From positions 4,154,001-4,218,000 of the forward strand of contig NZ_CP066362.1 in the NCBI RefSeq assembly GCF_030323865.1: a stretch of DNA of 64,000 bases, written 5' to 3'. The notes below the pieces were generated by a model. It made no database searches, was not told where the DNA came from, and worked only from the letters and a program-made list of their open reading frames with translations. Both the position numbers and the translations under genes were made by a program. Shown here piece by piece: positions 7,883 to 17,158 of this stretch. This stretch comes from Pseudarthrobacter defluvii (GTDB taxonomy: Bacteria; Actinomycetota; Actinomycetes; Actinomycetales; Micrococcaceae). The first letter of the stretch is position 1, and each line of letters starts with the position of its first letter.

Positions 7883-10126
7883 ATGAAGCTCAGACGCAGA
7901 CATTTCTTTAGCCGGACGGGCCAGGCCCTCACCGTCGCACTGGTTCTTGCAGCCTCCATCCTCGGCCTACCCGGGCCGGCCGTGGCGGACACCGTTTACG
8001 GCACCCAAGGCATGGCCTACTCAGGGGTTTCCAACCCGCCAACGTCCGACAAGCCGCAAAGCAAGCTGTGGTGGAATGACGGGTCCTGGTGGGCGGACAT
8101 GTGGAAGTCCGGAACCGGGTGGAGCATTTACCGGCTGGACCGGGCCTCAAAGACCTGGGTGGACACCGGGGTTGTGAACGACACCAGGGCCAGCACGCTG
8201 GCGGACACGATGTGGGACGGATCCCATCTCTACATCGCTTCCCATGTTGTGACCATCACCGGCGATGGCACCCCCAAGCCCTCACTTTCGAACTCACCGG
8301 CAAAGCTCTACCGGTACAGCTACGCCGGCGGCAAGTACACGCTGGACAGCGGCTTCCCCACCACCATCACCAACAATTCCAGTGAATCCATGACGATCGA
8401 CAAGGACACCACGGGCCGGGTCTGGGCAACCTGGACGCAGGTGGGCGGGAATTCGACGTCGGGATACACCAACACGGTGTACATGAATGCCGCCGCCAAC
8501 AGCGGCGCCTCCTGGGGGACACCTTTCGTCCTTCCGGTCAGCAACCCGAACCCTGCCCCGGACGACATCTCCGCCGTGGTCGCCTTCGGCAACGGACAGA
8601 TCGGGGTGATGTGGAGCGACCATAAGGCGAACACCGTCTGGTGGGCCACCCACAAGGACTCAGATGCCGCCAACGCGTCCTGGAAACTGCAGCCCGCACT
8701 GCGCGGTAACGGCCAGTCCGATGACCACCTGAACCTCAAGACCCTGCAGGCAGATACCACCGGCCGGGTCTTCGCGGCGGTCAAGACCAGCCTGAACGAC
8801 ATCTCAAGCGACAAGACCCTGCCGCAGGAGATCCTCCTGGTCTTCAAGCCGGGCACGGGAGCTTTCACGCAGTCCACGATCGCCAAGACCGGCGACTGCG
8901 TATCCCGCCCCCAGATCATCCTGGACACCCAGAACAACCTGGTGCGGGCGTTCCACACGGCTCCGCCGACCTCGGTTTCGGGCTGTGCCTACTCCGGCGT
9001 CGCGGGCAGCATCTATGAGAAGACCGCATCCATGGACAATCCTGTTTTCGGCTCCGGCCGCGGGACGCCCATCATGCAGGCGGCATCGTCGTCGAACATC
9101 AACGACGTAACCACCAGCAAGCAGAGCGTGAACAACGCCACCGGGCTGGTGGTCATGGCCAGCGACAACGTGGCCAAGCGCTATTGGTTCTCGGACCGCC
9201 CCCTGGGCAGCACCCCGCCGCCCGCGGGCCAGGCGCCGGTAGCTTCGTTTACCGCCAACCCGACGTCCGGTGCTGCTCCGCTGAACGTCACGTTCACGGA
9301 CACGTCCACTAATACGCCTACGTCCTGGGCGTGGGACTTCGGCGACGGCGGCACGTCCACCGCGCAGAATCCAGTCCATTCATATGCGGCGGCGGGGACC
9401 TACACCGCCAAACTGACGGCCACCAACAGCGCAGGATCGTCCTCTGCAAGCACCACCATCACCGTGGGCACGGCACCGCCGCCCGCAACCGGCGGCATCA
9501 CGGTTGTGAATTCCAGCACCGCAAACTCCGGGACCGCTGTGACCACGGCGTCGCTGCCGGTACCCGCGGGCACCGCAGCCGGCGACGTGCTGGTGGCCTC
9601 CATCACCACGGACCTGAATCCGAACCTGACGGCACCGGCCGGCTGGACAACCATGGTGAATGCGAAGTCCATCAACAGCACGTCAACCTCCGGGGCGCGG
9701 GCGTTTGCCTACTACAAGGTGGTAGGTGCCGGGGATCCGGCAACGTACAACTGGGCCCTCAGCACCGCTGCCAAGTGGGGCGGCGGCATCACCGCCTACC
9801 GCGGCGTCAACAACACCACGCCGCTGGACAGCTCCGTGGTTACCGCTGCTGACACCAGCTACTCAGCCACCAGCATCACGGTGGGCAGTATCACCACTGC
9901 CACCAACGGCGCGATGTTGATTGGCGGCGTGGCATGCGACTGCAGCGCCCCTGTAGTCACACCCCCGTCCGGATGGACCGAACGGTGGGAGGCTGCGGCC
10001 GGCCAGATCGCCGAGCAAGCGGACAAACCGCAGCCGACGGCGGGCGCCAGCGGAACAGCCACCTGGACCCTCAGTGCCGCCAGGGCGGTGGCCGCCTGGC
10101 GGGCAGCCCTCAAGCCGGCGGCCTAA
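7883..10126 (+). CDS. Secreted PKD-domain protein with propeller-like N-terminal region
   Basis: 747 residues. ATG at 7883 has AGGAG 7 nt upstream. A signal peptide with RRR start, hydrophobic core and AVA cleavage site near residue 35 is clear. Residues about 36-445 are rich in W/D/G repeats reminiscent of a beta-propeller (sialidase-like fold, tentative). Residues about 451-535 are a PKD domain with the WDFGDG motif. A last domain (about 540-747) is Thr/Ser/Ala rich and repeats the pattern of bacterial surface adhesin modules. It probably acts outside the cell, perhaps binding the polysaccharide or matrix. No enzyme motif was recognised. It follows the repeat-rich regulatory region and ends before a strong hairpin. 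Confidence 0.85.
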   Translation: MKLRRRHFFSRTGQALTVALVLAASILGLPGPAVADTVYGTQGMAYSGVSNPPTSDKPQSKLWWNDGSWWADMWKSGTGWSIYRLDRASKTWVDTGVVNDTRASTLADTMWDGSHLYIASHVVTITGDGTPKPSLSNSPAKLYRYSYAGGKYTLDSGFPTTITNNSSESMTIDKDTTGRVWATWTQVGGNSTSGYTNTVYMNAAANSGASWGTPFVLPVSNPNPAPDDISAVVAFGNGQIGVMWSDHKANTVWWATHKDSDAANASWKLQPALRGNGQSDDHLNLKTLQADTTGRVFAAVKTSLNDISSDKTLPQEILLVFKPGTGAFTQSTIAKTGDCVSRPQIILDTQNNLVRAFHTAPPTSVSGCAYSGVAGSIYEKTASMDNPVFGSGRGTPIMQAASSSNINDVTTSKQSVNNATGLVVMASDNVAKRYWFSDRPLGSTPPPAGQAPVASFTANPTSGAAPLNVTFTDTSTNTPTSWAWDFGDGGTSTAQNPVHSYAAAGTYTAKLTATNSAGSSSASTTITVGTAPPPATGGITVVNSSTANSGTAVTTASLPVPAGTAAGDVLVASITTDLNPNLTAPAGWTTMVNAKSINSTSTSGARAFAYYKVVGAGDPATYNWALSTAAKWGGGITAYRGVNNTTPLDSSVVTAADTSYSATSITVGSITTATNGAMLIGGVACDCSAPVVTPPSGWTERWEAAAGQIAEQADKPQPTAGASGTATWTLSAARAVAAWRAALKPAA

Positions 10127-10138
10127 TGGAACTCATAA

Positions 10139-10170
10139 CTGAATAGACAACTAAATAGACAACTGAATAC
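10139..10170. repeat. 12-bp tandem repeat (CTGAATAGACAA / CTAAATAGACAA / CTGAATAC)
   Basis: Two full 12-bp copies and one partial copy occur in direct tandem just after the PKD-protein stop codon and just before the terminator hairpin. It is short and may simply be slippage in non-coding sequence. Confidence 0.7.
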
Positions 10171-10216
10171 AGGAGCGGCTCCGGCACGCCACATACGGCG
10201 GACCGGAGCCGCTCCT
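10171..10216. terminator. Hairpin terminator between convergent genes
   Basis: AGGAGCGGCTCCGG (10171-10184) pairs perfectly with CCGGAGCCGCTCCT (10203-10216), a 14-bp GC-rich stem with an 18-nt loop. It lies between the rightward PKD-protein gene and the leftward metallophosphoesterase gene and could serve both. There is no long U-tract, as is common in actinobacteria. Confidence 0.75.
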
Positions 10217-10260
10217 ATTGTGCAATTGGCGCGCAGAAGCTGGCTCAACCAGCCGGGCCA

Positions 10261-11286
10261 TCAACGACCAATGGAAAACTGGTCCGTGAATGTGTACCCG
10301 GCCGCGGGCACAAAGCGGGCATCCAACCGGGCCTCGGTAATCGTCACATCCAGTGTCCCCAGCGCAGGATCCTTGTTTACCCCGGACCATGCAGCAAAAT
10401 AACCTGCCTCAGGATCATCGGCCTGAACCTTGTGCCCTCCCAGCCCGCCGGTGCCGACACCCGCAAAGACCGTCCCCTTTCCCTGCGTCACCGGACCCTC
10501 GGCGTCGGAAATGCAGGACTTCTCGGTCCGGCCGGGAGTAATCCAGGCGCAAGCACCGCCCACCGCCAACTGGTGGCTGCGCTGGTATACGTGCTCGTGC
10601 GCCGTCAGCACAAGGTCAACATTCTTGCTGACCAGGAGGTTGGTGATCTCCTGGCCCGCGACGCAGCCATATTTGCCCAGGCTGAAGCAGGGCGCGTGCA
10701 TGGCCACCACAGTCCAGCGGATGCCGGCGCCACGGGCACCATCAATGGCGTCCTCAGTCCATTTCCAGCGATCGCTCCCGCCGGAATAGTCCAGTTCCTT
10801 GCCGTCCTGGAACTCCAAACCGGGCGAAATCAGGATGATCCGGGCCAGCGGCCGGTCCTGCGGAATGTCCACGTACCACTGGACTCCATACTCGCCCTGG
10901 AGGCCGGGCAGCCTGTTGGGCAGGCACCGGGCAAAGTTGGCGATCAGGCCATCGTGGCCGTCACTTTCATGGTTGCCCGTGATGAGTTGAAAAGGGAAGT
11001 CCGGGCCGAGCTTCCGGGTCACCATCCGGCAAAATTCCTGCTCAGCGCCTGCCTTGTAGGAGAAGTCACCCAAGGCCACGTTGAAGTCCGGTTTAAGTCG
11101 GGCCACCACGTCCAGCACCTGCCGCGCCCCCGACCCCATGCCAAGATCACCGGAGGCAGTGAAGCGCACAGAGCGGTCATCCGGTTTCGGCTGCTCCTGG
11201 CAGGCGGAAAGGCCGGTACAGACCACGGCCGCAAGGGCTACGGCCCAAAGGCGGTTGCCGGCATTTCCCATTGGCCGTCCCAGCAT
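10261..11286 (-). CDS. Metallophosphoesterase lipoprotein
   Basis: 341 residues. The N-terminus is a lipoprotein signal with lipobox LSAC, so the mature protein should be anchored outside the membrane. The calcineurin-like metal motifs appear in order: ASGDLG, LGDFSY, GNHES, MHAPC and TAHEHVY. These ligate two metal ions in phosphoesterases of the purple-acid-phosphatase type. ATG at 11286 is the first start; ATG at 11271 is a close alternative. It converges on the PKD-protein gene and diverges from the LuxR gene. Its substrate is unknown; a role in EPS or phosphate handling at the surface is only inferred from position. Confidence 0.88.
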   Translation of the reverse strand: MLGRPMGNAGNRLWAVALAAVVCTGLSACQEQPKPDDRSVRFTASGDLGMGSGARQVLDVVARLKPDFNVALGDFSYKAGAEQEFCRMVTRKLGPDFPFQLITGNHESDGHDGLIANFARCLPNRLPGLQGEYGVQWYVDIPQDRPLARIILISPGLEFQDGKELDYSGGSDRWKWTEDAIDGARGAGIRWTVVAMHAPCFSLGKYGCVAGQEITNLLVSKNVDLVLTAHEHVYQRSHQLAVGGACAWITPGRTEKSCISDAEGPVTQGKGTVFAGVGTGGLGGHKVQADDPEAGYFAAWSGVNKDPALGTLDVTITEARLDARFVPAAGYTFTDQFSIGR

Positions 11287-11564
11287 CGAAGCGTCCCAAG
11301 CCGTGTGGACGACAGCATAACTGGCAGCGATAAGTACTGGCGAGGGACCTTTGGCCCCACTAACGGCAGCGATTTAAGGGGCTGCAATATTAAGCAGGCA
11401 AAGAGTCCAATCTTGATGAAATCCAGCGGTAACCATGTGGTGTGGCTGCTGGTTGCGGGGCTATATTCGCATGTACCGGCAGGATCCGCACTGGGGAGCG
11501 GATGTTGCGGCATGAAATCGGTTGTGCAGGAAGCGGTCTCCTTCTTCGACGAATTGGGGACGCG

Positions 11565-14252
11565 ATGCCACTCATCGGCCGAAACAAAGAACTGGACCGC
11601 ATACTGTCTGTTATCCGCGGTCCCAAAGACACCGCACTGGCGGTGATTGGCCGCAGGGGCACGGGTAAATCTGCGCTGTTGTCAGAAATTCCCACGCTTT
11701 CCGATTATCGGACGGTTTTCATGGCGGCCACTGCAGCCGAGTCGGAATGGCCGCTGTCCGGGCTCACCGCGCTCCTGAACGATATGGACGATCCTGTCCT
11801 GAACCGCATCGCCGATGAGCTGCTGCGGGACACGGCCGGGGCAATGAGCGTACCGGCTGTTTCCAGCATGCTGCTGAACGGACTGCACCAGCGCTCGTCA
11901 TCGCGCACCATCATCGTGATTGACGACGCCGACCAAATGGATCCCAGCAGCCAGGCAGTCATCGGATTCATGGCCAGGCGTTTGACCGGAACCGACATCG
12001 TCCTGGTTGTCGGGGTGCGGGAGGACTTCCCCGAAAGCCCTTTCAACGGCCTGTCGGCCCTGAGCGTGGGCCCTCTCAGCTACAGCAACACGGTGCGGAT
12101 GCTGGAAAGTATCCCCGTCAAAAGGACCACGACGGCGGCTGCCCATGCGGTTGCCGCAGCAACGGGCGGCAACCCGCTCGCCGCCGTCGAGCTTTACGAG
12201 GGGCTGATGGAGCGGCACGCCGAGGGCAAGTACGCGCTTCCCGTCCCGCTGCCCTCCAAGGGCAGCTTTGACGCAGAGTATGCATCCGCGGTTGGCGCCC
12301 TGACTCCCGGCGCCCGCAGTGTCCTGGACCTGTTGGCGCTTTCCTACCGCAGCGCCATTTCAACGATCGAGAATATCGACCGCGACGTATGGACGAGCGT
12401 GGATGAGCTGCTCGCTGCGGGCCTGGTGAAACGTTCCGGTCCGCACGTGGGGATCGGCGACCAGCTGCTCCGGGGATATGTGTTCGCTGCCATGACGCCG
12501 GCGGTACGCACCGCCAACCACCGCGCCCTTGCGGAAGCAGCAACGGACAAAGATCCCTATGCACGCAGGTGGCACCTGAGCTTCACAGCCCTGGAGCGAC
12601 AAACCCCGTTCCAGCTGCTCCGGCACGCCGTGGACCTGATCCGGGGCGGGGAAGTCCCGTTCGCCGTGGAGTACATCGAACGGGCACTCACCATCAACCC
12701 GTGGGAAGCGGAAACGGCGGCGCGCCTTACCAGCGTGGCGGAACTGCTTTTCAACCGGGGTGAGTTCGTATACGCGCGCCGCTACCTGGAATGGGCACAG
12801 CGGACAACCCGGAATCCTGCACTGATCCTGCGGTTGACCGGGTTGTCATTCGAAATTCAGTTCGCCCAGGGGGCCGCCGTGCGTTCGAGCATGGTGCTGC
12901 GGCTGGTCAAGGAGTTCGGCCAGCACGATCCCGCATATTCCGCCAGCCTGCTGGCCATCGGCGCGCTTTACTACGCCGAGCGGTGGGAATTGCAGGAGGC
13001 CTCGGACCTCCTGCGCCAGGGCGGCGCGTTCCGCGGGTCCGCCTCCGCGCAGTGCCTTGGCATCGCCGACCGCGCCAAGCTGTTGATCGAATCGATCAGC
13101 GGCGACACGGCCAACCTTGGACGGAAGTATGAAGGGGCGGGCACTGCCAGGATCGCCGGTCTGCTGATGCACGGCCGTTCCCTCACCTACGCCGAGCACT
13201 ACGAGAACGCCCATGAAGCCTTTGCGCTGCTTCAAGGTTCCGCCGAACCGGGCCACATCAACTGGCAGGAAACCGCAGCCTTCATGGCAGTGGATAATGA
13301 AATCCGGGCCGGCAACGTACGGTCGGCAATCAGGCTGATCGACGAACTCGAGCTTTCCGATCCTGAACTCAAGTACCACCGCGGAACGCGGCTCCTCTTC
13401 CGGGTGTGGCGGGCACACTCCCTGGGCGACGATGCCCAGGCCCGTGCCGTCGCAGCCGAAGCTCTCCGATACGCCGGCGCGGACAGCCACGCTGCCATCA
13501 CCGCACAACTTGCCGCCTGCCAGGGGCTTTTTGCGCTGCTGCGCGGTGATTTGGCGGAGTCGGTGGCCCAGTTGTCCCGGGCCGCCGAGATCGGGATGCG
13601 GTTTGGCAACCCAACCCTCCTGCGCTGTGAGGCGGACCTGGTGGAGGTACTGATACGGCTGGGCCGGCACCACGAAGCCACGCAAGCACTCCTGCGCCTC
13701 GAGAGCCGCTCCGTGGGGCTGCGGTCGCCGTGGCTGATGATGGTGGTTGCCCGCAGCCGCGCCATGCTTGCCGACGGTGAACAGTCGCTGCAGCTTTTCA
13801 GCCAGGCCCTTGAAGGCAGGAACGGGCACACACTGGAACGGGCACGGACCCTGATGTGCTATGCGGAGCGGTTGCATGCTTTTGGCCGGCTGCGCGACGC
13901 GCGTGATGCGCTGCTGCGCGCCAAGGTGATGTTTGACGAGGCCGGGGCGGATGCCTGGACGCAGCACGTGGACGCCCTCCTCCTGGACGAACGCATGGAG
14001 CCTGTGCGTCCCCAGGGCAATCCGGCCATGCTCTTGCTCGCCGACCACGAACGGGCGCTTGCCAAAATGGTGGCGCGCGGCATGCGGAACAAGGAAATTG
14101 CGGCCACCTTGTATGTCTCTGTGCGGACTGTCGAAGTGCGCCTCACCGCCATCTACCGCAAGCTCGGTGTTGAGTCCCGTGCGCAGCTGACAGCCCTGGC
14201 CGCAGGCAAGGGCACGACGGCCGCCGAGCCGTACGTCCTGCCCGTTCTATAG
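11565..14252 (+). CDS. LuxR-family transcriptional regulator with N-terminal AAA/STAND ATPase
   Basis: 895 residues from ATG 11565 (GGGGA 4 nt upstream; the frame is open further upstream but has no better start). Walker A GRRGTGKS lies at residues 29-36 and Walker B IIVIDDAD at about 116-123. A long helical, TPR-like middle follows, and a LuxR/GerE helix-turn-helix sits at about 825-880 (ARGMRNKEIAATL...SVRTVEVRL). This is the layout of large ATP-dependent LuxR activators of the MalT type. It lies in the middle of the EPS locus, directly upstream of the initiating-transferase operon, so it is the prime candidate regulator of the shared promoter elements described here. Confidence 0.92.
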   Translation: MPLIGRNKELDRILSVIRGPKDTALAVIGRRGTGKSALLSEIPTLSDYRTVFMAATAAESEWPLSGLTALLNDMDDPVLNRIADELLRDTAGAMSVPAVSSMLLNGLHQRSSSRTIIVIDDADQMDPSSQAVIGFMARRLTGTDIVLVVGVREDFPESPFNGLSALSVGPLSYSNTVRMLESIPVKRTTTAAAHAVAAATGGNPLAAVELYEGLMERHAEGKYALPVPLPSKGSFDAEYASAVGALTPGARSVLDLLALSYRSAISTIENIDRDVWTSVDELLAAGLVKRSGPHVGIGDQLLRGYVFAAMTPAVRTANHRALAEAATDKDPYARRWHLSFTALERQTPFQLLRHAVDLIRGGEVPFAVEYIERALTINPWEAETAARLTSVAELLFNRGEFVYARRYLEWAQRTTRNPALILRLTGLSFEIQFAQGAAVRSSMVLRLVKEFGQHDPAYSASLLAIGALYYAERWELQEASDLLRQGGAFRGSASAQCLGIADRAKLLIESISGDTANLGRKYEGAGTARIAGLLMHGRSLTYAEHYENAHEAFALLQGSAEPGHINWQETAAFMAVDNEIRAGNVRSAIRLIDELELSDPELKYHRGTRLLFRVWRAHSLGDDAQARAVAAEALRYAGADSHAAITAQLAACQGLFALLRGDLAESVAQLSRAAEIGMRFGNPTLLRCEADLVEVLIRLGRHHEATQALLRLESRSVGLRSPWLMMVVARSRAMLADGEQSLQLFSQALEGRNGHTLERARTLMCYAERLHAFGRLRDARDALLRAKVMFDEAGADAWTQHVDALLLDERMEPVRPQGNPAMLLLADHERALAKMVARGMRNKEIAATLYVSVRTVEVRLTAIYRKLGVESRAQLTALAAGKGTTAAEPYVLPVL

Positions 14253-14281
14253 GCCAAAAGTCCTGCAATCTGCAGGTCCCC

Positions 14282-14363
14282 GCAGTTTCCACATCCTTCC
14301 TCCAAGGCACCCACAAAGGGCCTTCCCCATCCCCGTCAAACCCGCCGAACCGAGGCTAGTTTT
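14282..14363 (+). promoter_or_regulatory. EPS promoter A: three-element module upstream of the sugar-phosphate transferase
   Basis: GCAGTTTCCACA (14282-14293), CCCACAAAGG (14310-14319) and GGCTAGTTTT (14354-14363) occur with start-to-start distances of 28 and 44 bp. The same three elements at the same distances precede the Wzz/kinase gene at 26.1 kb. TAGTTT fits a TANNNT -10 box, which would put the transcription start near 14370 and the two upstream boxes near -88 and -60. No good -35 hexamer is visible, consistent with activator dependence. The regulator is not identified. Confidence 0.7.
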
Positions 14364-14406
14364 GCTTCACGGCCAAGGACAGGCGGCTATGCCGGAAAGG
14401 GGCACC

Positions 14407-16005
14407 ATGGCTGACATACCTCTCGCTAAAGCACGGCCCGCTGCATTCGACTGGCCTGTGGCTCCCGTTGCCGTACAGCGGAAACAGGCAACCCAGGCGG
14501 TGGCAGCGGAGGCTGCTGCAGGAACCAGGTTCCCGCTGTTGCCCGCTGCCCGGACCGCCACTGCATCAAAAGCCCGGAACCGAAAGGCATCGGCTGCGTG
14601 GATCTCCCGGCATGTGAATCTCTTGAGGGGCGCTGACGCCGGAATGGTGGCGGCTGCCGTGTACGCCGGCTTCCTTCTCTCCGAGGACGGATTCTCCCCG
14701 GTTGGCCCCAGGGATGGCGGAGCGGCAGTTGCCTCCGCAGCCCTGGCAGTCAGTTGGATGGCGGCACTGGAGGCCTACCGCACCAGGGACCTCAAGGTGC
14801 TGGGCGTCGGCGCCGACGAATACAAGCGGGTGGCCTCGGCTACCCTGCGGATCTTCGGCCTGATGGCCCTGGCCGCAGTGGTCTTCTCTATCCACGGCGC
14901 CACCGCCTTCGTCACCGTTTCCCTGCCGCTGGGCCTGGTGGCCCTGACCGGGAACCGCTGGGCGTTCCGGCGCCGGCTGGCTGCTGAAAAGCTCAAAGGC
15001 CGGCACCTTTCGCGGGCTGTGGTGGTGGGCGAGCCGGAGGACGTCCGCTATGTGGTGCAGCAGGTGGGCCGGAAGTCCGGTGCGGTATACGAGATCCTCG
15101 GTGCCTGCCTCCCCGGGGCCCGGCGCGGAGCCGGCCTTCGGGTGGATGGACGCACGGTGCCGGTGCTTTCGTCCACGGACGCCATCGCCCGGACTGTCCG
15201 GCTGGTTGATGCCGATTCCGTCATAGTGGCCGGGCCCCTTCCGGGCGGGAACAAGTTCATCCGGGAGCTGGGATGGAAACTCGAGGAGTCCTCCACCGAA
15301 CTGATCCTGGCTGCCACCTTGACCAATGTGGCAGGCCCGCGGATCCACTGGCGCCCAGTGGAGGGACTGCCCCTGATGCACGTTGACATCCCGCAGTACG
15401 GCGGCGCCAAGCACGCCTTGAAGCGGGTCATGGATGTCACTGCTGCGCTGGCCGCACTCCTGGTGCTCTCCCCGGTGCTCCTGGTGCTTGCCGTGACCGT
15501 CCGGCTGGACAGCCCCGGTCCCGTCTTCTTCCGGCAGGACAGGATCGGCAAGGACGGCCAGGTGTTCGGGATGTTCAAGTTCCGGTCCATGGTGGTCGAC
15601 GCCGAAGAGCGGTTGGCCGCCCTGAACCAGCAGAACGAGGGGGCCGGGGTGCTCTTCAAGATGAAGGACGACCCCCGGGTGACGCGCTGCGGACGGTGGA
15701 TGCGCAAATACTCCCTGGACGAACTTCCCCAGCTCTGGAACGTGGTGCTGGGCGATATGAGCATGGTGGGGCCGCGGCCGCCGCTGGACCGTGAGGTCAG
15801 CGGCTACGAGCGCCACACGCACCGCCGGCTCCTGATCAAGCCGGGCATCACAGGCCTTTGGCAGATCAACGGACGCTCCGACCTTCCCTGGGAGGAAGCA
15901 GTCCGTCTTGACCTCTACTACGTCGAAAACTGGTCCCTTGCCGGGGACCTCCTGATTCTTTGGCGAACGTTCCGGGCTGTGGTCCGGCCGTCGGGCGCCT
16001 ACTAG
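14407..16005 (+). CDS. EPS polyprenyl glycosylphosphotransferase (initiating sugar-phosphate transferase)
   Basis: 532 residues from ATG 14407, preceded by GGAAAGGGG; a start upstream at 14362 would lie at the predicted promoter. The N-terminal half has several hydrophobic segments and a CoA-binding-like middle. The C-terminal bacterial sugar-transferase domain (about 338-532) shows KRVMDV, SPGPVFFRQDRIG, MFKFRSM, SLDELPQLWNV, GDMSMVGPRPP and KPGITGLWQ. This PssY/WbaP/CpsE-type family moves a sugar phosphate from a nucleotide sugar to undecaprenyl phosphate, the first membrane step of EPS repeat synthesis. It is the first gene of the long rightward run and carries promoter A. Confidence 0.95.
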   Translation: MADIPLAKARPAAFDWPVAPVAVQRKQATQAVAAEAAAGTRFPLLPAARTATASKARNRKASAAWISRHVNLLRGADAGMVAAAVYAGFLLSEDGFSPVGPRDGGAAVASAALAVSWMAALEAYRTRDLKVLGVGADEYKRVASATLRIFGLMALAAVVFSIHGATAFVTVSLPLGLVALTGNRWAFRRRLAAEKLKGRHLSRAVVVGEPEDVRYVVQQVGRKSGAVYEILGACLPGARRGAGLRVDGRTVPVLSSTDAIARTVRLVDADSVIVAGPLPGGNKFIRELGWKLEESSTELILAATLTNVAGPRIHWRPVEGLPLMHVDIPQYGGAKHALKRVMDVTAALAALLVLSPVLLVLAVTVRLDSPGPVFFRQDRIGKDGQVFGMFKFRSMVVDAEERLAALNQQNEGAGVLFKMKDDPRVTRCGRWMRKYSLDELPQLWNVVLGDMSMVGPRPPLDREVSGYERHTHRRLLIKPGITGLWQINGRSDLPWEEAVRLDLYYVENWSLAGDLLILWRTFRAVVRPSGAY

Positions 16006-16033
16006 CAAATTCACGAAAATGGGAAGAAAAAAC

Positions 16034-17158
16034 ATGAGGGCATTCACGCATCAAAACCAGCCCCCCAGGCAGCCGCAGCCTGCGCGCAAACTCCGCATCG
16101 CCGTCGTTGGTGCCGGCTATTGGGGACCGAACTTGGCGCGCAACCTCCAGGCAAGCCCGGACTGGGACCTGGTGGCCATTTGCGACCTGGACCTTGAGAG
16201 GGCGCGGAAGCTGGCGGCGACTCTGGGTGAGATCCCATGCGTGGAGTCCCTGGATGAGCTGCTGGACTTTTGCGACGTAGACGCCGTTGCCATAGCGACG
16301 CCGGCCCGCACCCACCACGGAACGGTCATGACGGCACTGCGCGCCGGTAAACACGTCCTGGTGGAGAAGCCGCTCGCGGACAGCCGGGAGCATGGGCTGG
16401 AGATGGTGGCCGAGGCGCAGGCGAACGGGCTGGTGCTGATGGCGGACCACACCTACTGTTACACCCCCGCTGTCTTGAAGATGCAGGAACTGGTGCAGTC
16501 AGGATCGCTCGGCGAAATCCTGTTCGTGGATTCCACGCGAATCAATTTGGGACTCGTCCAGCCTGATGTTGATGTGTTCTGGGACCTGGCGCCGCATGAC
16601 CTCGCCATCCTGGATTTCGTCCTGCCGGGTGGCTTGAACCCCACGGACGTGTCCGCGTTCGGCGCGGATCCGCTGGGAACCGGGCGGGACTGCGTGGGGC
16701 ACCTGAACTTCCGGCTTCCCAACGACGCCACCGCCCACGTGCACGTGAACTGGCTGAGCCCCACCAAGATCCGGCAGATGGTGATTGGCGGGTCCCTGCG
16801 GACCCTGGTGTGGGACGACCTGAACCCCCAGCAGCGGCTGAGCGTCTATGACCGGGGCGTCAGCCTGGACCGGCAACCGAAATCAGCCGGCGAGAAGGCT
16901 TCCACCGCTGTTTCCTACCGCCTGGGAGATACGTGGTCCCCTGCGCTGCCGGAGCGCGAGGCCCTCAGCCAGGTGGTGCAGGAACTGGCCTCGTGCATCC
17001 GCACTGGCCAGGAAGCCCGCACCGGTGGCGCCTCCGGGCTCCGGGTGCTGTCTGTCCTGGAAGCGGTCACCCGCAGCTTGGGCATGGACGGGCAGCCGGC
17101 TCCGGTGGCCGGGTCCGAGCTGGCCAGTGCCGGACCCGACCTGGAGGGGGCGCTGTGA
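16034..17158 (+). CDS. Gfo/Idh/MocA-family sugar oxidoreductase
   Basis: 374 residues from ATG 16034 (GGGAAG 7 nt upstream; an ATG at 16019 is less well placed). The NAD-binding Rossmann motif is VVGAGYWGPNLARNL at about residues 24-38, and the family's EKP motif occurs in VLVEKPLA near residue 110. A downstream H at DLAPHDLAIL is typical of the catalytic region. Such enzymes oxidise C3 of UDP-sugars (WbpB type) before amination. The next genes encode an SDR enzyme, a DegT aminotransferase and an acetyltransferase in one overlapping operon, so a role in making an acetamido sugar donor is likely. Confidence 0.93.
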   Translation: MRAFTHQNQPPRQPQPARKLRIAVVGAGYWGPNLARNLQASPDWDLVAICDLDLERARKLAATLGEIPCVESLDELLDFCDVDAVAIATPARTHHGTVMTALRAGKHVLVEKPLADSREHGLEMVAEAQANGLVLMADHTYCYTPAVLKMQELVQSGSLGEILFVDSTRINLGLVQPDVDVFWDLAPHDLAILDFVLPGGLNPTDVSAFGADPLGTGRDCVGHLNFRLPNDATAHVHVNWLSPTKIRQMVIGGSLRTLVWDDLNPQQRLSVYDRGVSLDRQPKSAGEKASTAVSYRLGDTWSPALPEREALSQVVQELASCIRTGQEARTGGASGLRVLSVLEAVTRSLGMDGQPAPVAGSELASAGPDLEGAL

